A stretch of 64,000 nucleotides of DNA from NCBI GenBank assembly GCA_963700865.1, contig CAVOZC010000001.1, positions 558,001-622,000 of the forward strand, written 5' to 3'. Positions 53,772 through 62,525 of this stretch are shown here, piece after piece. The DNA comes from CAVOGJ01 sp963700865 (lineage in GTDB: Bacteria > Planctomycetota > Planctomycetia > Pirellulales > Pirellulaceae). Position 1 is the stretch's first letter, and every line of letters starts with the position of its first letter. A program made the translations under genes and the position numbers. The notes beneath the pieces were generated by a model that worked only from the letters and a program-made list of their open reading frames with translations, did not search any database and had not been told where the DNA came from.

Positions 53772-54956
53772 ATGCGTCGACCCCTACGCGATGGCCAGTG
53801 CGACTCGTTCACGACAAACGCAATCCCAATGAGGGCTTGTGGCTGGCTGAAGATGGTCACCATCATCGCTCTACTTCTACTGCTGCCGCTAACGGCACGC
53901 GTCACGGGCGAAGAACTGACCCAACGCCAGCTTCGTCCGGCGCGAGCGCAATTGCATCGACTCTGGTGGGGCCGACCGACTCGTCACGTTTCACCCAGCC
54001 AGGTGGGTAAGAACCATGAGCTGGTGCGCAATGTGTTTGATAGCGTGGTCAAGTCGGCAAACCGCTTCACGGTCCGCGTCATGGACCAGGAACAGCAGAT
54101 TGCCTTGGGAACGCTGGTCTCGGCGGATGGACTGGTACTGACCAAGGCCAGCGAGCTTCGCGGGCAGATCCGTTGCAAGGTCCCTGGCCACGGGGACTTC
54201 TCCGGCGAACGGGTCGCCACCAACGAGGAATTCGACCTGGCGCTGATCAAGCTGCACGACGTTGACGCCCCTCTGCCGGCGACGGATTGGGAGGACAGCC
54301 CGCCGGAGTGCGATATCGGCAGTTGGGTGGCGGTGCCCGCGGGTTTTGGGGAAGGGCCCCTCGTCGTGGGCGTCATCAGCGCTCGCGAACGGGCCATCCG
54401 GCGTGATGCGGCTGTGTTGGGGATCATGATCGAAGATCGGCCGGAAGGCGTGGTCGTCGTGCAGGTCGTGCCGAGCAGCGGAGCCGATCGAGCCGGCGTT
54501 TCCAATGGCGACGTGGTGACGCACGTTGACCGCACGCAGGTCAGCCAACAACGCCAGCTAATTCGCGAAGTCCGCAAACACATTCCGGGTGATCGCATCC
54601 GACTTCGACTGCGACGAGGTGACGAATCGCTTGTCGTCAACCCGACCCTGGGGCGGGACCAGGAAATTGCGCTGGTTGCCTCGGGACAACTCGATCACCA
54701 CGATGGACAACTCTCCGATCGCCGGAGCGGGTTTCCGTTGGTCATGCAACATGATTGTGTGCTGCAAGCCCACCAATGCGGCGGGCCCTTGCTCAACCTC
54801 GACGGCCAAGTCATCGGTTTCAACATCGCCCGCGCTGGCCGAGTCGCCACCTACGCGCTCTCGCTTCCCGCCGTCGCCGCCACGGTACAGGAAATGATGG
54901 CCAGCGTACCGGACCGCCAGATGACGACCACAGTCACCCCCACGACCCGACCATGA
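53772..54956 (+). CDS. HtrA-like pseudoprotease with PDZ inserted inside the protease fold
   Basis: About 394 residues, exported (helix MVTIIALLLLLPLTARVTG). The trypsin N-lobe is clear (IALGTLVSADGLVLTKASEL), but the catalytic His position is Ser127. Asp155 (NEEFDLALIKL) is retained. A PDZ domain follows (about residues 213-295, VVPSSGADRAGVSNGDVVTHV). Only then does the segment normally holding the catalytic Ser appear: AHQCGGPLLNLDGQVIGF, with Cys336 in place of Ser. So two catalytic residues are lost and the PDZ splits the protease lobes. It is probably a non-proteolytic binding partner for its active neighbour. The start is ATG 53772 or the ATG at residue 28. Confidence 0.88.
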   Translation: MRRPLRDGQCDSFTTNAIPMRACGWLKMVTIIALLLLLPLTARVTGEELTQRQLRPARAQLHRLWWGRPTRHVSPSQVGKNHELVRNVFDSVVKSANRFTVRVMDQEQQIALGTLVSADGLVLTKASELRGQIRCKVPGHGDFSGERVATNEEFDLALIKLHDVDAPLPATDWEDSPPECDIGSWVAVPAGFGEGPLVVGVISARERAIRRDAAVLGIMIEDRPEGVVVVQVVPSSGADRAGVSNGDVVTHVDRTQVSQQRQLIREVRKHIPGDRIRLRLRRGDESLVVNPTLGRDQEIALVASGQLDHHDGQLSDRRSGFPLVMQHDCVLQAHQCGGPLLNLDGQVIGFNIARAGRVATYALSLPAVAATVQEMMASVPDRQMTTTVTPTTRP

Positions 54957-55104
54957 CGTCACGGCTGGGCGCCCGGATGGGGTCGTGAAATGAGTCCTGG
55001 AGGACGAACAAAGTCTCTGTGCCTCTCGCTTCAAAAGAAGGAACGGGGCAGCCAAACAACCCGTATGGCGATCCGCGGGGCCTCGGACGGTTGATACGAA
55101 TTCG

Positions 55105-55133
55105 TTGAAGAAAACGGCACTTGCGACTATATT
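55105..55133 (+). promoter_or_regulatory. Promoter of the trypsin/PEP-CTERM gene
   Basis: TTGAAG (55105-55110) and TATATT (55128-55133) are separated by 17 bases, the ideal sigma-70 spacing. The -10 box lies 54 bases upstream of the gene's ATG. Confidence 0.6.
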
Positions 55134-55186
55134 AGGGGTATGGGGAGGCCGGAGCAGGCATAGCCAGGGAATAGAGCGAGGCGCTT

Positions 55187-56873
55187 ATGTGGGTCGATCG
55201 AGGTCGCTGGGCGGCAAGCTTGGCGATGGCATGTTTGGCGGTCTCTCCGGTATGGGGGATTGTCCGTCGCGACGACGTGGCCGATCAGGTTTATATCGAC
55301 TACGCGACGGATGACCTGTACGAGTCGGTTGGCCTCTGGCAGGCACCGGGGGCCAGCAATTGGTGCGGCGCCACGCTGATCAGCCCGCACTGGGCGATCT
55401 CTGCCGGTCATTGCATCCCCGGGGCGTCCTCGACGCCCTCGTTCTCCTTGGGTGCCGATCTCTCGAGCCTCGACCTGACCGTGACCCCGGACGATTGGTT
55501 CCGGCACTCCGCCTACGACAGCGATAATATTGGCAATGGCCGCGACTTTGGCTTGATCCATTTCGCGGAACCGATATTGGACGTCACTCCCGCGCGGCTC
55601 TACCGGGGAACCAACGGCGAGTTGGGCAAAGTCGGGACCGTGATTGGCTATGGCCGCACGGGCACCGGCACGACGGGCCAACAATCGTCCCTGCCCGTCG
55701 GCGTGAAACGAGGCGCCAACAACATGATTGATTCGCTTGGTTCCGCGATCGGCGCTTCGGTGAATGTCCTCGTGGGCGACTTTGACAACCCCACGAATCC
55801 GGCGGACAGTCGGTTTGGTTCGAACGTGCCGTTGCCGCTCGAAGGCATGATCGCACTGTTCGACAGCGGGAGTGGCTGGTTCGCGGAAATCGATGGTGTC
55901 CAGTACTTAATTGGCGTGACCTCGTTTCGCGACGCCACCGATGGGGCCTACGACTCGGATTACGGCGATACGTTTGGGATCGGACGCATCACTCGCAACA
56001 CGGCCTGGATTGATGCGAGCGCGGATTCCGGCCGTGTTCTGGGCCGCCACGTCGGGAACTTGGAGCACGGCCAGCAGCTGGGACAATGGGGCCGTCCCCT
56101 CTGCTACCAAGACGGTGGTCGTGGCGAATGGCACGGTCACGCTCAATGCGACGGCCAACATCGAGTACCTGTTTGTCGACCGTGAGGGAACCGTGCAACT
56201 CAATGCGGACCTGTCTTCACCGGATGTCTTTGTGAAACGGGGCGGCACCCTCAACGTGGGCAGCACGACGCCGGGCGTTTTCACCCTCACCGGCAATCTA
56301 CACCAGTCCAACGGGATCATGGACATTGCCCTCCACGAAACGGGCAGCGCATCCCTATCCGTCACCGGCGCAGCGGAAATTGATGGGGAACTCACGACCA
56401 GCTTTGCCGACGGATACGCCGGACCCGACCGTGGCACGATTCGCCAATACACGGTACTCTCCGCGGGCGATTTACAGGGCACCTTCGACACGATCGACGG
56501 GCTTTCGCTGGGGACAACCCTGGTTTACGCGGGCGAGAATGCGGGCGGCATCGACGGACTCTTCCGAGCGGTCGCCTACAGCAATAACGCAGTCGTTCTG
56601 ACAGACTACTTGGCGCTACCAGGCGATGCGAACGGTGATGGCGCGGTGGATGCATCCGACTTTAACATCTGGAATTCCAACCGATTGCTGGGCGGCCGGG
56701 ACTGGACCACGGGCGATTTCAACGGAGATGGATTTACCGATGATTCGGACTTTAATGTCTGGAACTCGAATCGCTTACGATCGGTCGCTCTTCCCCGACT
56801 GGTCCCCGAACCGGCTTCCCTGCCGCTGCTACTTGCAGGCCTGGCATGGATCTGGCGGCGTCGCCGAAACTAA
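55187..56873 (+). CDS. Surface trypsin-like protease with dockerin and PEP-CTERM, frameshifted
   Basis: The restored protein has about 560 residues. A signal peptide (AASLAMACLAVSPVWG) is followed by a trypsin-like domain: His in WAISAGHC, an Asp near RDFGLIHF and a Ser in FDSGSGWF, plus Cys pairs. Near 56027 the frame shifts (NTAWIDASADS, then AVFWAATSGTWSTASSWD). The second part is a beta-rich stretch resembling autotransporter/surface repeats (VTLNATANIEYLFV), a dockerin type I pair (DANGDGAVDASDFNIWNSNR and FNGDGFTDDSDFNVWNSNR) and the PEP-CTERM end PEPASLPLLLAGLAWIWRRR. It is likely sorted to the surface by an exosortase. A good promoter lies upstream. Confidence 0.85.
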
Positions 56874-56947
56874 GCCGACGGTGGCTGCTGATATCTCGTA
56901 GAGAGCAGCGGCAAGCCACAACGGGTGGCTCGTCGTAGCAACGGCGG

Positions 56948-57409
56948 TCAATCCTCCAGGGGCTCGTTGCGGTCGCCATCTGCCGGGCAGCCCGCCTCGA
57001 TGAAGGCCGACAAAAGAATCTGCGCGGCCAGCATATCCAACCGTTTCTTACGACGTTTCTTGGTGAACTGAGCCGCGGTGAGCAGTTGCTCGGCGTGTGC
57101 CGAAGTAAAACGCTCATCGAAGAGTGTCACGGGAACGGTCGTTTGTTCAAACAGCCACGTGGCGAAACGCCGTGCCTCCTGTGACTTTTGGCTCTCGCCG
57201 CCGTGCAGATGGATCGGCAAACCAACCACGAACAACGCTACCCGCTCTTCCTCGGCCAAGTGGCGAAAATAAGCGGCATCCGCCACGGGCCCGCGACGCG
57301 TGTAGTTTTCGTACGGGCTTGCAAGCACCCGGTCCGGATCGGAAATGGCAATGCCGATTCGGACCGTGCCGTAGTCAATCGCGGCGATGCGACCAGCCGG
57401 AACAACCAT
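56948..57409 (-). CDS. ruvX: Holliday junction resolvase-like RNase (RuvX/YqgF)
   Basis: This 153-residue RNase-H-fold nuclease shows AIDYGTVRIGIAISDPDRV (first acidic residue), LFVVGLPIHLHGGES, the second acidic residue in FDERFTSAHAE, and KRLDMLAAQILLSAFIE at the C-terminal end with the third Asp. YqgF processes 16S rRNA 5' ends in many bacteria, and the name RuvX reflects an alternative resolvase role. ATG 57409 is chosen since the fold begins within a few residues. It follows the guanylyltransferase gene by about 70 bases on the same strand. Confidence 0.93.
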   Translation of the reverse strand: MVVPAGRIAAIDYGTVRIGIAISDPDRVLASPYENYTRRGPVADAAYFRHLAEEERVALFVVGLPIHLHGGESQKSQEARRFATWLFEQTTVPVTLFDERFTSAHAEQLLTAAQFTKKRRKKRLDMLAAQILLSAFIEAGCPADGDRNEPLED

Positions 57410-57479
57410 CAGGATGTTACCACCAGATACAGAGGCTGTTGGCTGACAATCATCGCAGCCCCCGGGCGCCGGGCGGGCA

Positions 57480-58559
57480 CTACAGGTAATCATCCCAGCC
57501 TCGTCGCTGCAATTCTGCCACAATGTCGCGGACCTGCTCTTCGTCGCGTTTATTGGCGACGAGCGTCGCATGGGCCGTGTGCACGATGATACAGTCCCTC
57601 AAGCCGAGCGTGGCCACGAGATGGTCCCCTTCGGAGCGAATCAACGAATCCGTCGTGTCGATACAAATGGTGCGACCGAGGGTCGTGTTTCCGCTGGCGT
57701 CCGCCGGCTGCAGGCGGGTCAACGCTTGCCAGCTACCCACATCATCCCATCCGAAGGGCGCTTCCACCACCACGACATCGGTCGACTTCTCCATCACCGC
57801 ATAGTCGATGGAACGGCCCTCGATGGCGGTAAACTCGCGGGACAATACCGAGGCAAAATGGGCCCCCTGCATGGCCTCGGCAATCGTCATTAGTCGGGCG
57901 TGCATCGCTGGCTCATGCGTGGCCAAGGCGGTCAGAATCGTCCGCGCACTCCAGACGAAGATGCCGGAATTCCAATAAAAATCGCCGCTCTCGACATACT
58001 GCTTGGCCACGTCATATTGAGGCTTTTCACGGAACTGTGCCACCTGATAGGCGGGCGGCCCAGCGGCGGCGCTCAGCCGCGGACCCCGCTCAATGTAGCC
58101 AAACGACTCGGCCGGATACGATGGCTTGACGCCAAACGTGACCAGCCGCGATGGCTGCGCGCGGACCAGTTCAGCCGCAAAGTCGATCGCTGACTGAAAC
58201 TCGCTCGCAGGCTGGATCACGTGATCGGCCGGCATGACGACCATGATCGCCTCATCATCGTCGCGAGCCACCCAGGCCGCGGCCAGTCCGATGCAGGGGG
58301 CCGTATCCCGTTTACATGGCTCTCCAATTACTGCGGCGGCGGGTAGCTGGGGAAGCTGTTCGCGGATGGCATCCACCAACCGCTGATTGGTGACAACCAG
58401 CACGCGTTCCGGCGGCACCATGGTTCCCAATCGGTCCACCGTTGATTGGATCATCGTCTGTTCACCAAAGAGGGATAGCAATTGCTTCGGCGAACTCGCG
58501 CGGCTGGCTGGCCAGAAACGCGTCCCCGATCCGCCCGCCATAATCACAGCATGCAGCAT
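57480..58559 (-). CDS. manC: Mannose-1-phosphate guanylyltransferase
   Basis: This 359-residue nucleotidyltransferase makes GDP-mannose from mannose-1-phosphate and GTP. It contains AVIMAGGSGTRFWPASR (nucleotide loop), MPADHVI, TFGVKPSYPAESFGYIERG and FGWDDVGSWQAL. It lacks the C-terminal phosphomannose isomerase domain seen in bifunctional ManC/AlgA. ATG 58559 is chosen because the signature begins five residues later. GDP-mannose feeds envelope polysaccharide synthesis. It lies 104 bases from the sugar-nucleotide gene next to it. Confidence 0.93.
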   Translation of the reverse strand: MLHAVIMAGGSGTRFWPASRASSPKQLLSLFGEQTMIQSTVDRLGTMVPPERVLVVTNQRLVDAIREQLPQLPAAAVIGEPCKRDTAPCIGLAAAWVARDDDEAIMVVMPADHVIQPASEFQSAIDFAAELVRAQPSRLVTFGVKPSYPAESFGYIERGPRLSAAAGPPAYQVAQFREKPQYDVAKQYVESGDFYWNSGIFVWSARTILTALATHEPAMHARLMTIAEAMQGAHFASVLSREFTAIEGRSIDYAVMEKSTDVVVVEAPFGWDDVGSWQALTRLQPADASGNTTLGRTICIDTTDSLIRSEGDHLVATLGLRDCIIVHTAHATLVANKRDEEQVRDIVAELQRRGWDDYL

Positions 58560-58663
58560 CTTTTTACCGTAGTCCTTCCATCCGCGAACCTCACACCAGG
58601 AAATAAACTGGTGGGCCAAGTCTGGCGACCCACACTGCCGGGCACGACTTGGACCCAGGTGGC

Positions 58664-60067
58664 TCAGTCCGCTACGTTAAAATAACTGTCCGCCGTCACG
58701 CCTACGTGCGGCGGGAGCTTCCCGCGTAATTCTTCCCCATCCGCCGCAAAAAGCGGATTGATTTCGACGCGCAGCCCCGGGGCGACCTCGGCTCCAGCGG
58801 CCCGCAACCAGCGCAGGTGCTGCGCGATCATGGCGGCTTGAGCCGTATCTGCGGTGTCTTGTGCGGCACCGCGGGCGTTCTTGAGCGGCGCAAACGCTTC
58901 CGCCGCGTCGACCTCCACCACCAATCCGCGTTTGGCAAGCGGCAACAGGTCGAAGATGAATCGCTCGAACTTGAGCGCGTTGGGTGATGCCGGCTCGACC
59001 GTTCGCCCCGCCGGATCCACGTACGGGACGACCTTGCGAGCCCGATGGAAGGGCAACGCCTCAGCTAATGATTTGACGCGCTGCAAGAAAGCTACGTCCA
59101 AGGCATGCACGGCGATGCTGCCCGCCCATAGGGCCAATGTCCCGTCGGGAGTGCGACGAGCTGCCTGTTCCGCTGGCAAATCGCTGTATTCGATAATGCG
59201 GAGGGCGCCGTCGACCGCCACGACCACACCGACCTTTTCGGACGGGTCCTGTTTGGCGACGACTTGCGATGTCATCTCCGATCCTGACGACAAGTGATAG
59301 CCGATAAACGTCGCGTCGGCGATGTCCACAAGCGGGTTGTCCACCTGAAAGTAGAATAGCCGCTTGATGCCGCGGGCTTGCATGTCGTCGAGACAACCAG
59401 AACGGTCGAGCGCCGCCAGCGTACCGCCGTGCCCGTCGGGACTCTCGAACAACACTCCCTGCTGCGCCAGCAGAATCCGCCCGGTCTCGGCATCAACCGC
59501 CGGCATCGTTCCCTGACAAAAGACGCGGACATGATCCAACCCGAGTTGTCCATGCTCGGCAAAATAGTCAACCGTCTCTGTGTGCGTCGCCGGGCTGGTC
59601 ATCACATACCATGGAATCGCCTGCCCATAACGGCGCTCCGCCGCCCGGATGCGATCGGCATGGATTTGAAACAGGGTCCGCCCCGAGACGGGACCCAGGG
59701 GAAACATCCCCTTGGGGTGAGGAAAACCCAACCGTGAACCTTGGCCGCCCGCCACCACCACCACGGCGATCTCTCCCGCTCTCCAGGCCGCTTCGCCAGC
59801 AGCCCGCGCCACGTCCGCCGAAATTGAGTTGGGTCCCTGCAAGCGAATGGCAGGCGGCGTGACGGCACGGGTGGCCAGGTCTTGCCAGTCGGTTTGTTCA
59901 TCCGCACCCTGGATCAGAGAACGGAGCAATTCAAAATCGACTTGCCGGATCTGCGTCGCGAGTGCCGTCTGTTGCTCTGCGGCCAACCTGTCCCAAAAAT
60001 CGAGCAAATGAGCCTGGTCGTACGTGTCCAACAGGCTCCGGAGTTCGGCGTGCGTCGTGTGGCTCAT
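58664..60067 (-). CDS. UDP-sugar pyrophosphorylase (UAP1/AGX-type)
   Basis: This 467-residue protein resembles the eukaryote-type UDP-N-acetylglucosamine pyrophosphorylase. The signature loop is VVVAGGQGSRLGFPHPKGMF; PLGPVSGRTLFQIHADRI, FYFQVDNPLVDIADATF and ALKFERFIFDLLPLA support it. It would form UDP-GlcNAc (or a similar UDP-sugar) from UTP and the sugar-1-phosphate. Bacteria usually use GlmU for this, so a second enzyme or a different sugar is possible. The start is ATG 60067. Confidence 0.9.
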   Translation of the reverse strand: MSHTTHAELRSLLDTYDQAHLLDFWDRLAAEQQTALATQIRQVDFELLRSLIQGADEQTDWQDLATRAVTPPAIRLQGPNSISADVARAAGEAAWRAGEIAVVVVAGGQGSRLGFPHPKGMFPLGPVSGRTLFQIHADRIRAAERRYGQAIPWYVMTSPATHTETVDYFAEHGQLGLDHVRVFCQGTMPAVDAETGRILLAQQGVLFESPDGHGGTLAALDRSGCLDDMQARGIKRLFYFQVDNPLVDIADATFIGYHLSSGSEMTSQVVAKQDPSEKVGVVVAVDGALRIIEYSDLPAEQAARRTPDGTLALWAGSIAVHALDVAFLQRVKSLAEALPFHRARKVVPYVDPAGRTVEPASPNALKFERFIFDLLPLAKRGLVVEVDAAEAFAPLKNARGAAQDTADTAQAAMIAQHLRWLRAAGAEVAPGLRVEINPLFAADGEELRGKLPPHVGVTADSYFNVAD

Positions 60068-60109
60068 GCTATTTCCAAGACCATCCCTGCTCGTGGACCG
60101 CCCACCGCG

Positions 60110-60223
60110 TCAAAACCAACCCCGCACCCACGCATAGGCCAGCAGACTGAGCACGGGGAACAGCACGAAGATCGTGCCATAGGTAAAGACGGTCGTCCAG
60201 CGACTGAGTGGCCAACGCGCCAT
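60110..60223 (-). CDS. Tiny membrane protein, 37 aa
   Basis: A 37-residue frame starting at ATG 60223 has AGGAG five bases upstream, and TGA at 60110-60112. It reads MARWPLSRWTTVFTYGT, then one hydrophobic helix (IFVLFPVLSLLAYAWV). It lies on the same strand between the hypothetical protein gene and the pyrophosphorylase gene. The strong ribosome site and a clean helix support it. No function known. Confidence 0.6.
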   Translation of the reverse strand: MARWPLSRWTTVFTYGTIFVLFPVLSLLAYAWVRGWF

Positions 60224-60299
60224 GTCGTCTCCTGCCAGGGTTTCCTATTGCTCTCTCATTATGGGGGACGAACACCGTGTATCCAAGACGTCCGGCTCG

Positions 60300-61172
60300 T
60301 CAGGCATCTTGCCGATCGGGCGGCAGCACCTCGTGGGCGTAGAATTCCACGCACACTTGTTGATCCGCCTCCGTCCGATTCGCCAACGTGACGTCGACGC
60401 GAGCCCCGAAGGTAGCGATCTGGGCCACTTTTGCGGTCGCCTCGAGGTCGCCCACCAGCTCCAGTTGCATTTCGGGCACGCTGGCCAGAGGCGGGCAAAA
60501 ACTGATGTGACTCGAGCCACTGCGGGAACCCGCTGGAAACTCCACCAGAATCGATCCGGCGAGCGTTTCGCCTCCCGCCGGCAAGCGGGAACGCGTGAAC
60601 TGCTGCACCACGATCTGGTCGTCCGGTTCCTCCCGCTCCGCGTCCGAATCGACTTTCGCATCGGGCGTCGACACGTTACTCGGCTTGCGGCCGACCAGCG
60701 GAGTCGAGCTGGCATGCCTCGCGGCCGGGGCAGCCGACCTGGCCCAGGGGAGCCCGCTGACTCGCCACGAACGACCGTCGCCACGCGGCCAGTCGACCGT
60801 CCGCCCGCCCACGGCACTTCCGCCCACCAGCGCTATCACCCACATCAGCAGGACACCAGCGGGCGACGTCGGCGGGAAAGAAAAGGCAGCCAGTGCGAGT
60901 AACGAACCGCCGACCAGCGCCCACGCGACAGCGCGATCGTTACGCTGGGGCCCGACCCAGGCGATACAGCCACGACAGACAGCGGCCAAGCCGACGATGC
61001 CCAGCCCCACCGCGGCATGCTCGGCGAGCGTAAGCGACTGCGTCATGCCGCCCAGCAGACGGCGCACGCAAAGCAACGTGGCCACTGCCAGCCAGACGGC
61101 CAGCACGGCGTCCGCCCCGACTACGAACGCCGACCGCCATCCGCGGCTGCGACCTGACACCCTGGCCAGCAC
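60300..61172 (-). CDS. Hypothetical membrane protein with C-terminal adhesion-like domain
   Basis: About 290 residues. The start is GTG 61172, overlapping the metK stop (TAGTG), which suggests coupling; an upstream GTG would overlap metK further. Four hydrophobic helices (for example FVVGADAVLAVWLAVATLL, LGIVGLAAVCRGCIAWV, WALVGGSLLALAAFSFP and VLLMWVIALVGGSAVGG) are followed by a polar linker. The approximately 90-residue C-terminal domain (FTRSRLPAGGETLAGSILVE, MQLELVGDLEATAKVAQI) looks like a beta-sandwich. I do not recognise a family. Confidence 0.75.
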   Translation of the reverse strand: MLARVSGRSRGWRSAFVVGADAVLAVWLAVATLLCVRRLLGGMTQSLTLAEHAAVGLGIVGLAAVCRGCIAWVGPQRNDRAVAWALVGGSLLALAAFSFPPTSPAGVLLMWVIALVGGSAVGGRTVDWPRGDGRSWRVSGLPWARSAAPAARHASSTPLVGRKPSNVSTPDAKVDSDAEREEPDDQIVVQQFTRSRLPAGGETLAGSILVEFPAGSRSGSSHISFCPPLASVPEMQLELVGDLEATAKVAQIATFGARVDVTLANRTEADQQVCVEFYAHEVLPPDRQDA

Positions 61173-62356
61173 TAGCCGGTAACTTCCGCGACGTTTGCCA
61201 ACTCGGCGATCTTCTTGGCCATGTGCGTCTTCTCCCACTCAAAGTCCGCATCGTCGCGGCCAAAATGGCCACCGGCGGCCGTCTTACGAAAGATGGGGCG
61301 TCGCAGCTTGAGGTACTCGATGATGCCGCTGGGAGAGAGCGGAAACAGTTGGCGAACAATTTCGCACAGGCGCTGATCATCCACCTTGCCACTCCCTTCG
61401 GTATCGACGTGAATACTCACCGGCTCGGAGACGCCAATCGCATAGGCCAGTTGCACTTCGCAACGCTCGGCCAAGCCCGAAGCCACAATGTTCTTGGCGA
61501 TGTGTCGAGCCATATAGGCGGCGCTGCGATCCACCTTCGTAGGGTCCTTACCGCTAAACGCGCCCCCTCCGTGACGCCCCCAGCCGCCGTAGGTATCGAC
61601 GATGATTTTTCGACCCGTCAGCCCACAATCACCCTGGGGCCCACCCACGACAAAGCGGCCGGTCGGATTGATATGGAAGGTGATTTTGTCGTCCACCATT
61701 GCGGATGGCAGGAGTGGCTTGACAATCTTATCCCTGACAAACGACTCGATCTGCTCATGGCTGACCGCGTCATCATGCTGCGTGGAAACCACCACCGTGT
61801 CGATGCGCACGGGAGTGTTCCCCTCATATTCCACGGTCACCTGACTCTTGCTGTCCGGGCGGAGCCAGTCGACCTCTCGATTGCGACGCGCTTCGGTCAA
61901 TCGGTTGAGAATACGATGGGAGAGGGCGATCGGCAGCGGCATCAATTCGGGTGTGTCGGAGCAGGCATATCCGAACATGAGTCCTTGATCGCCGGCACCG
62001 ACGTCCTTGCCCGACGACTCGTCGGCGTCCACGCCCTGTGCGATATCGGGACTCTGCTTATCGATCGACACCATGATCCCGCAAGTGTCGGCGCAGATAC
62101 CCATGTGATCGTCGGTATAGCCAACGTCGCGGATGACTCCGCGAACGACTTCCTGGTAGTCGACGACGGCGTCGGTGGTGATTTCACCAGCGATGATCGC
62201 GATCCCGGTGGTCACCAGCGTCTCGCAGGCCACGCGGGCGTGGGGATCCTGAGCGAAGATCGCATCGAGGATTCCATCGGAAATCTGATCGGCCAGCTTA
62301 TCAGGGTGGCCCATACTGACGGACTCACTCGTAAATAGATACTTACCCTTCGCCAC
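61172..62356 (-). CDS. metK: S-adenosylmethionine synthetase
   Basis: This 394-residue enzyme makes S-adenosylmethionine from methionine and ATP. The conserved motifs are GHPDKLADQISD, GAGDQGLMFGY and GGGAFSGKDPTKVDRS. The start is GTG 62356, with AGGAG eight bases upstream. A likely promoter lies about 46 bases further upstream. No SAM riboswitch could be recognised in the short leader. It is coupled to the downstream membrane-protein gene. Confidence 0.97.
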   Translation of the reverse strand: MAKGKYLFTSESVSMGHPDKLADQISDGILDAIFAQDPHARVACETLVTTGIAIIAGEITTDAVVDYQEVVRGVIRDVGYTDDHMGICADTCGIMVSIDKQSPDIAQGVDADESSGKDVGAGDQGLMFGYACSDTPELMPLPIALSHRILNRLTEARRNREVDWLRPDSKSQVTVEYEGNTPVRIDTVVVSTQHDDAVSHEQIESFVRDKIVKPLLPSAMVDDKITFHINPTGRFVVGGPQGDCGLTGRKIIVDTYGGWGRHGGGAFSGKDPTKVDRSAAYMARHIAKNIVASGLAERCEVQLAYAIGVSEPVSIHVDTEGSGKVDDQRLCEIVRQLFPLSPSGIIEYLKLRRPIFRKTAAGGHFGRDDADFEWEKTHMAKKIAELANVAEVTG

Positions 62357-62401
62357 GTGATCTTCTCCTGTACGAACGACGCGTGCATCTCAGAAACCCG
62401 C

Positions 62402-62431
62402 AGTATATCGGGCGATCGGCGTCCACGGCAA
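62402..62431 (-). promoter_or_regulatory. Possible metK promoter
   Basis: On the minus strand TTGCCG (62426-62431) and TATACT (62402-62407) are 18 bases apart. The -10 box is 46 bases upstream of the metK GTG. Confidence 0.45.
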
Positions 62432-62525
62432 CCAACAATGTCGGACGGGCCCCCGCGGCCCCGTGAAACGGCCATTGCGTCGGCAAAAAAGGAGCGGGAG
62501 GGCCGCCGCGACGACCATTTCCGGC

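Noticed and set aside
62357..62525. SAM riboswitch ahead of metK
   Set aside because: The leader is short, and no recognisable SAM aptamer stems or terminator/antiterminator pair is visible.
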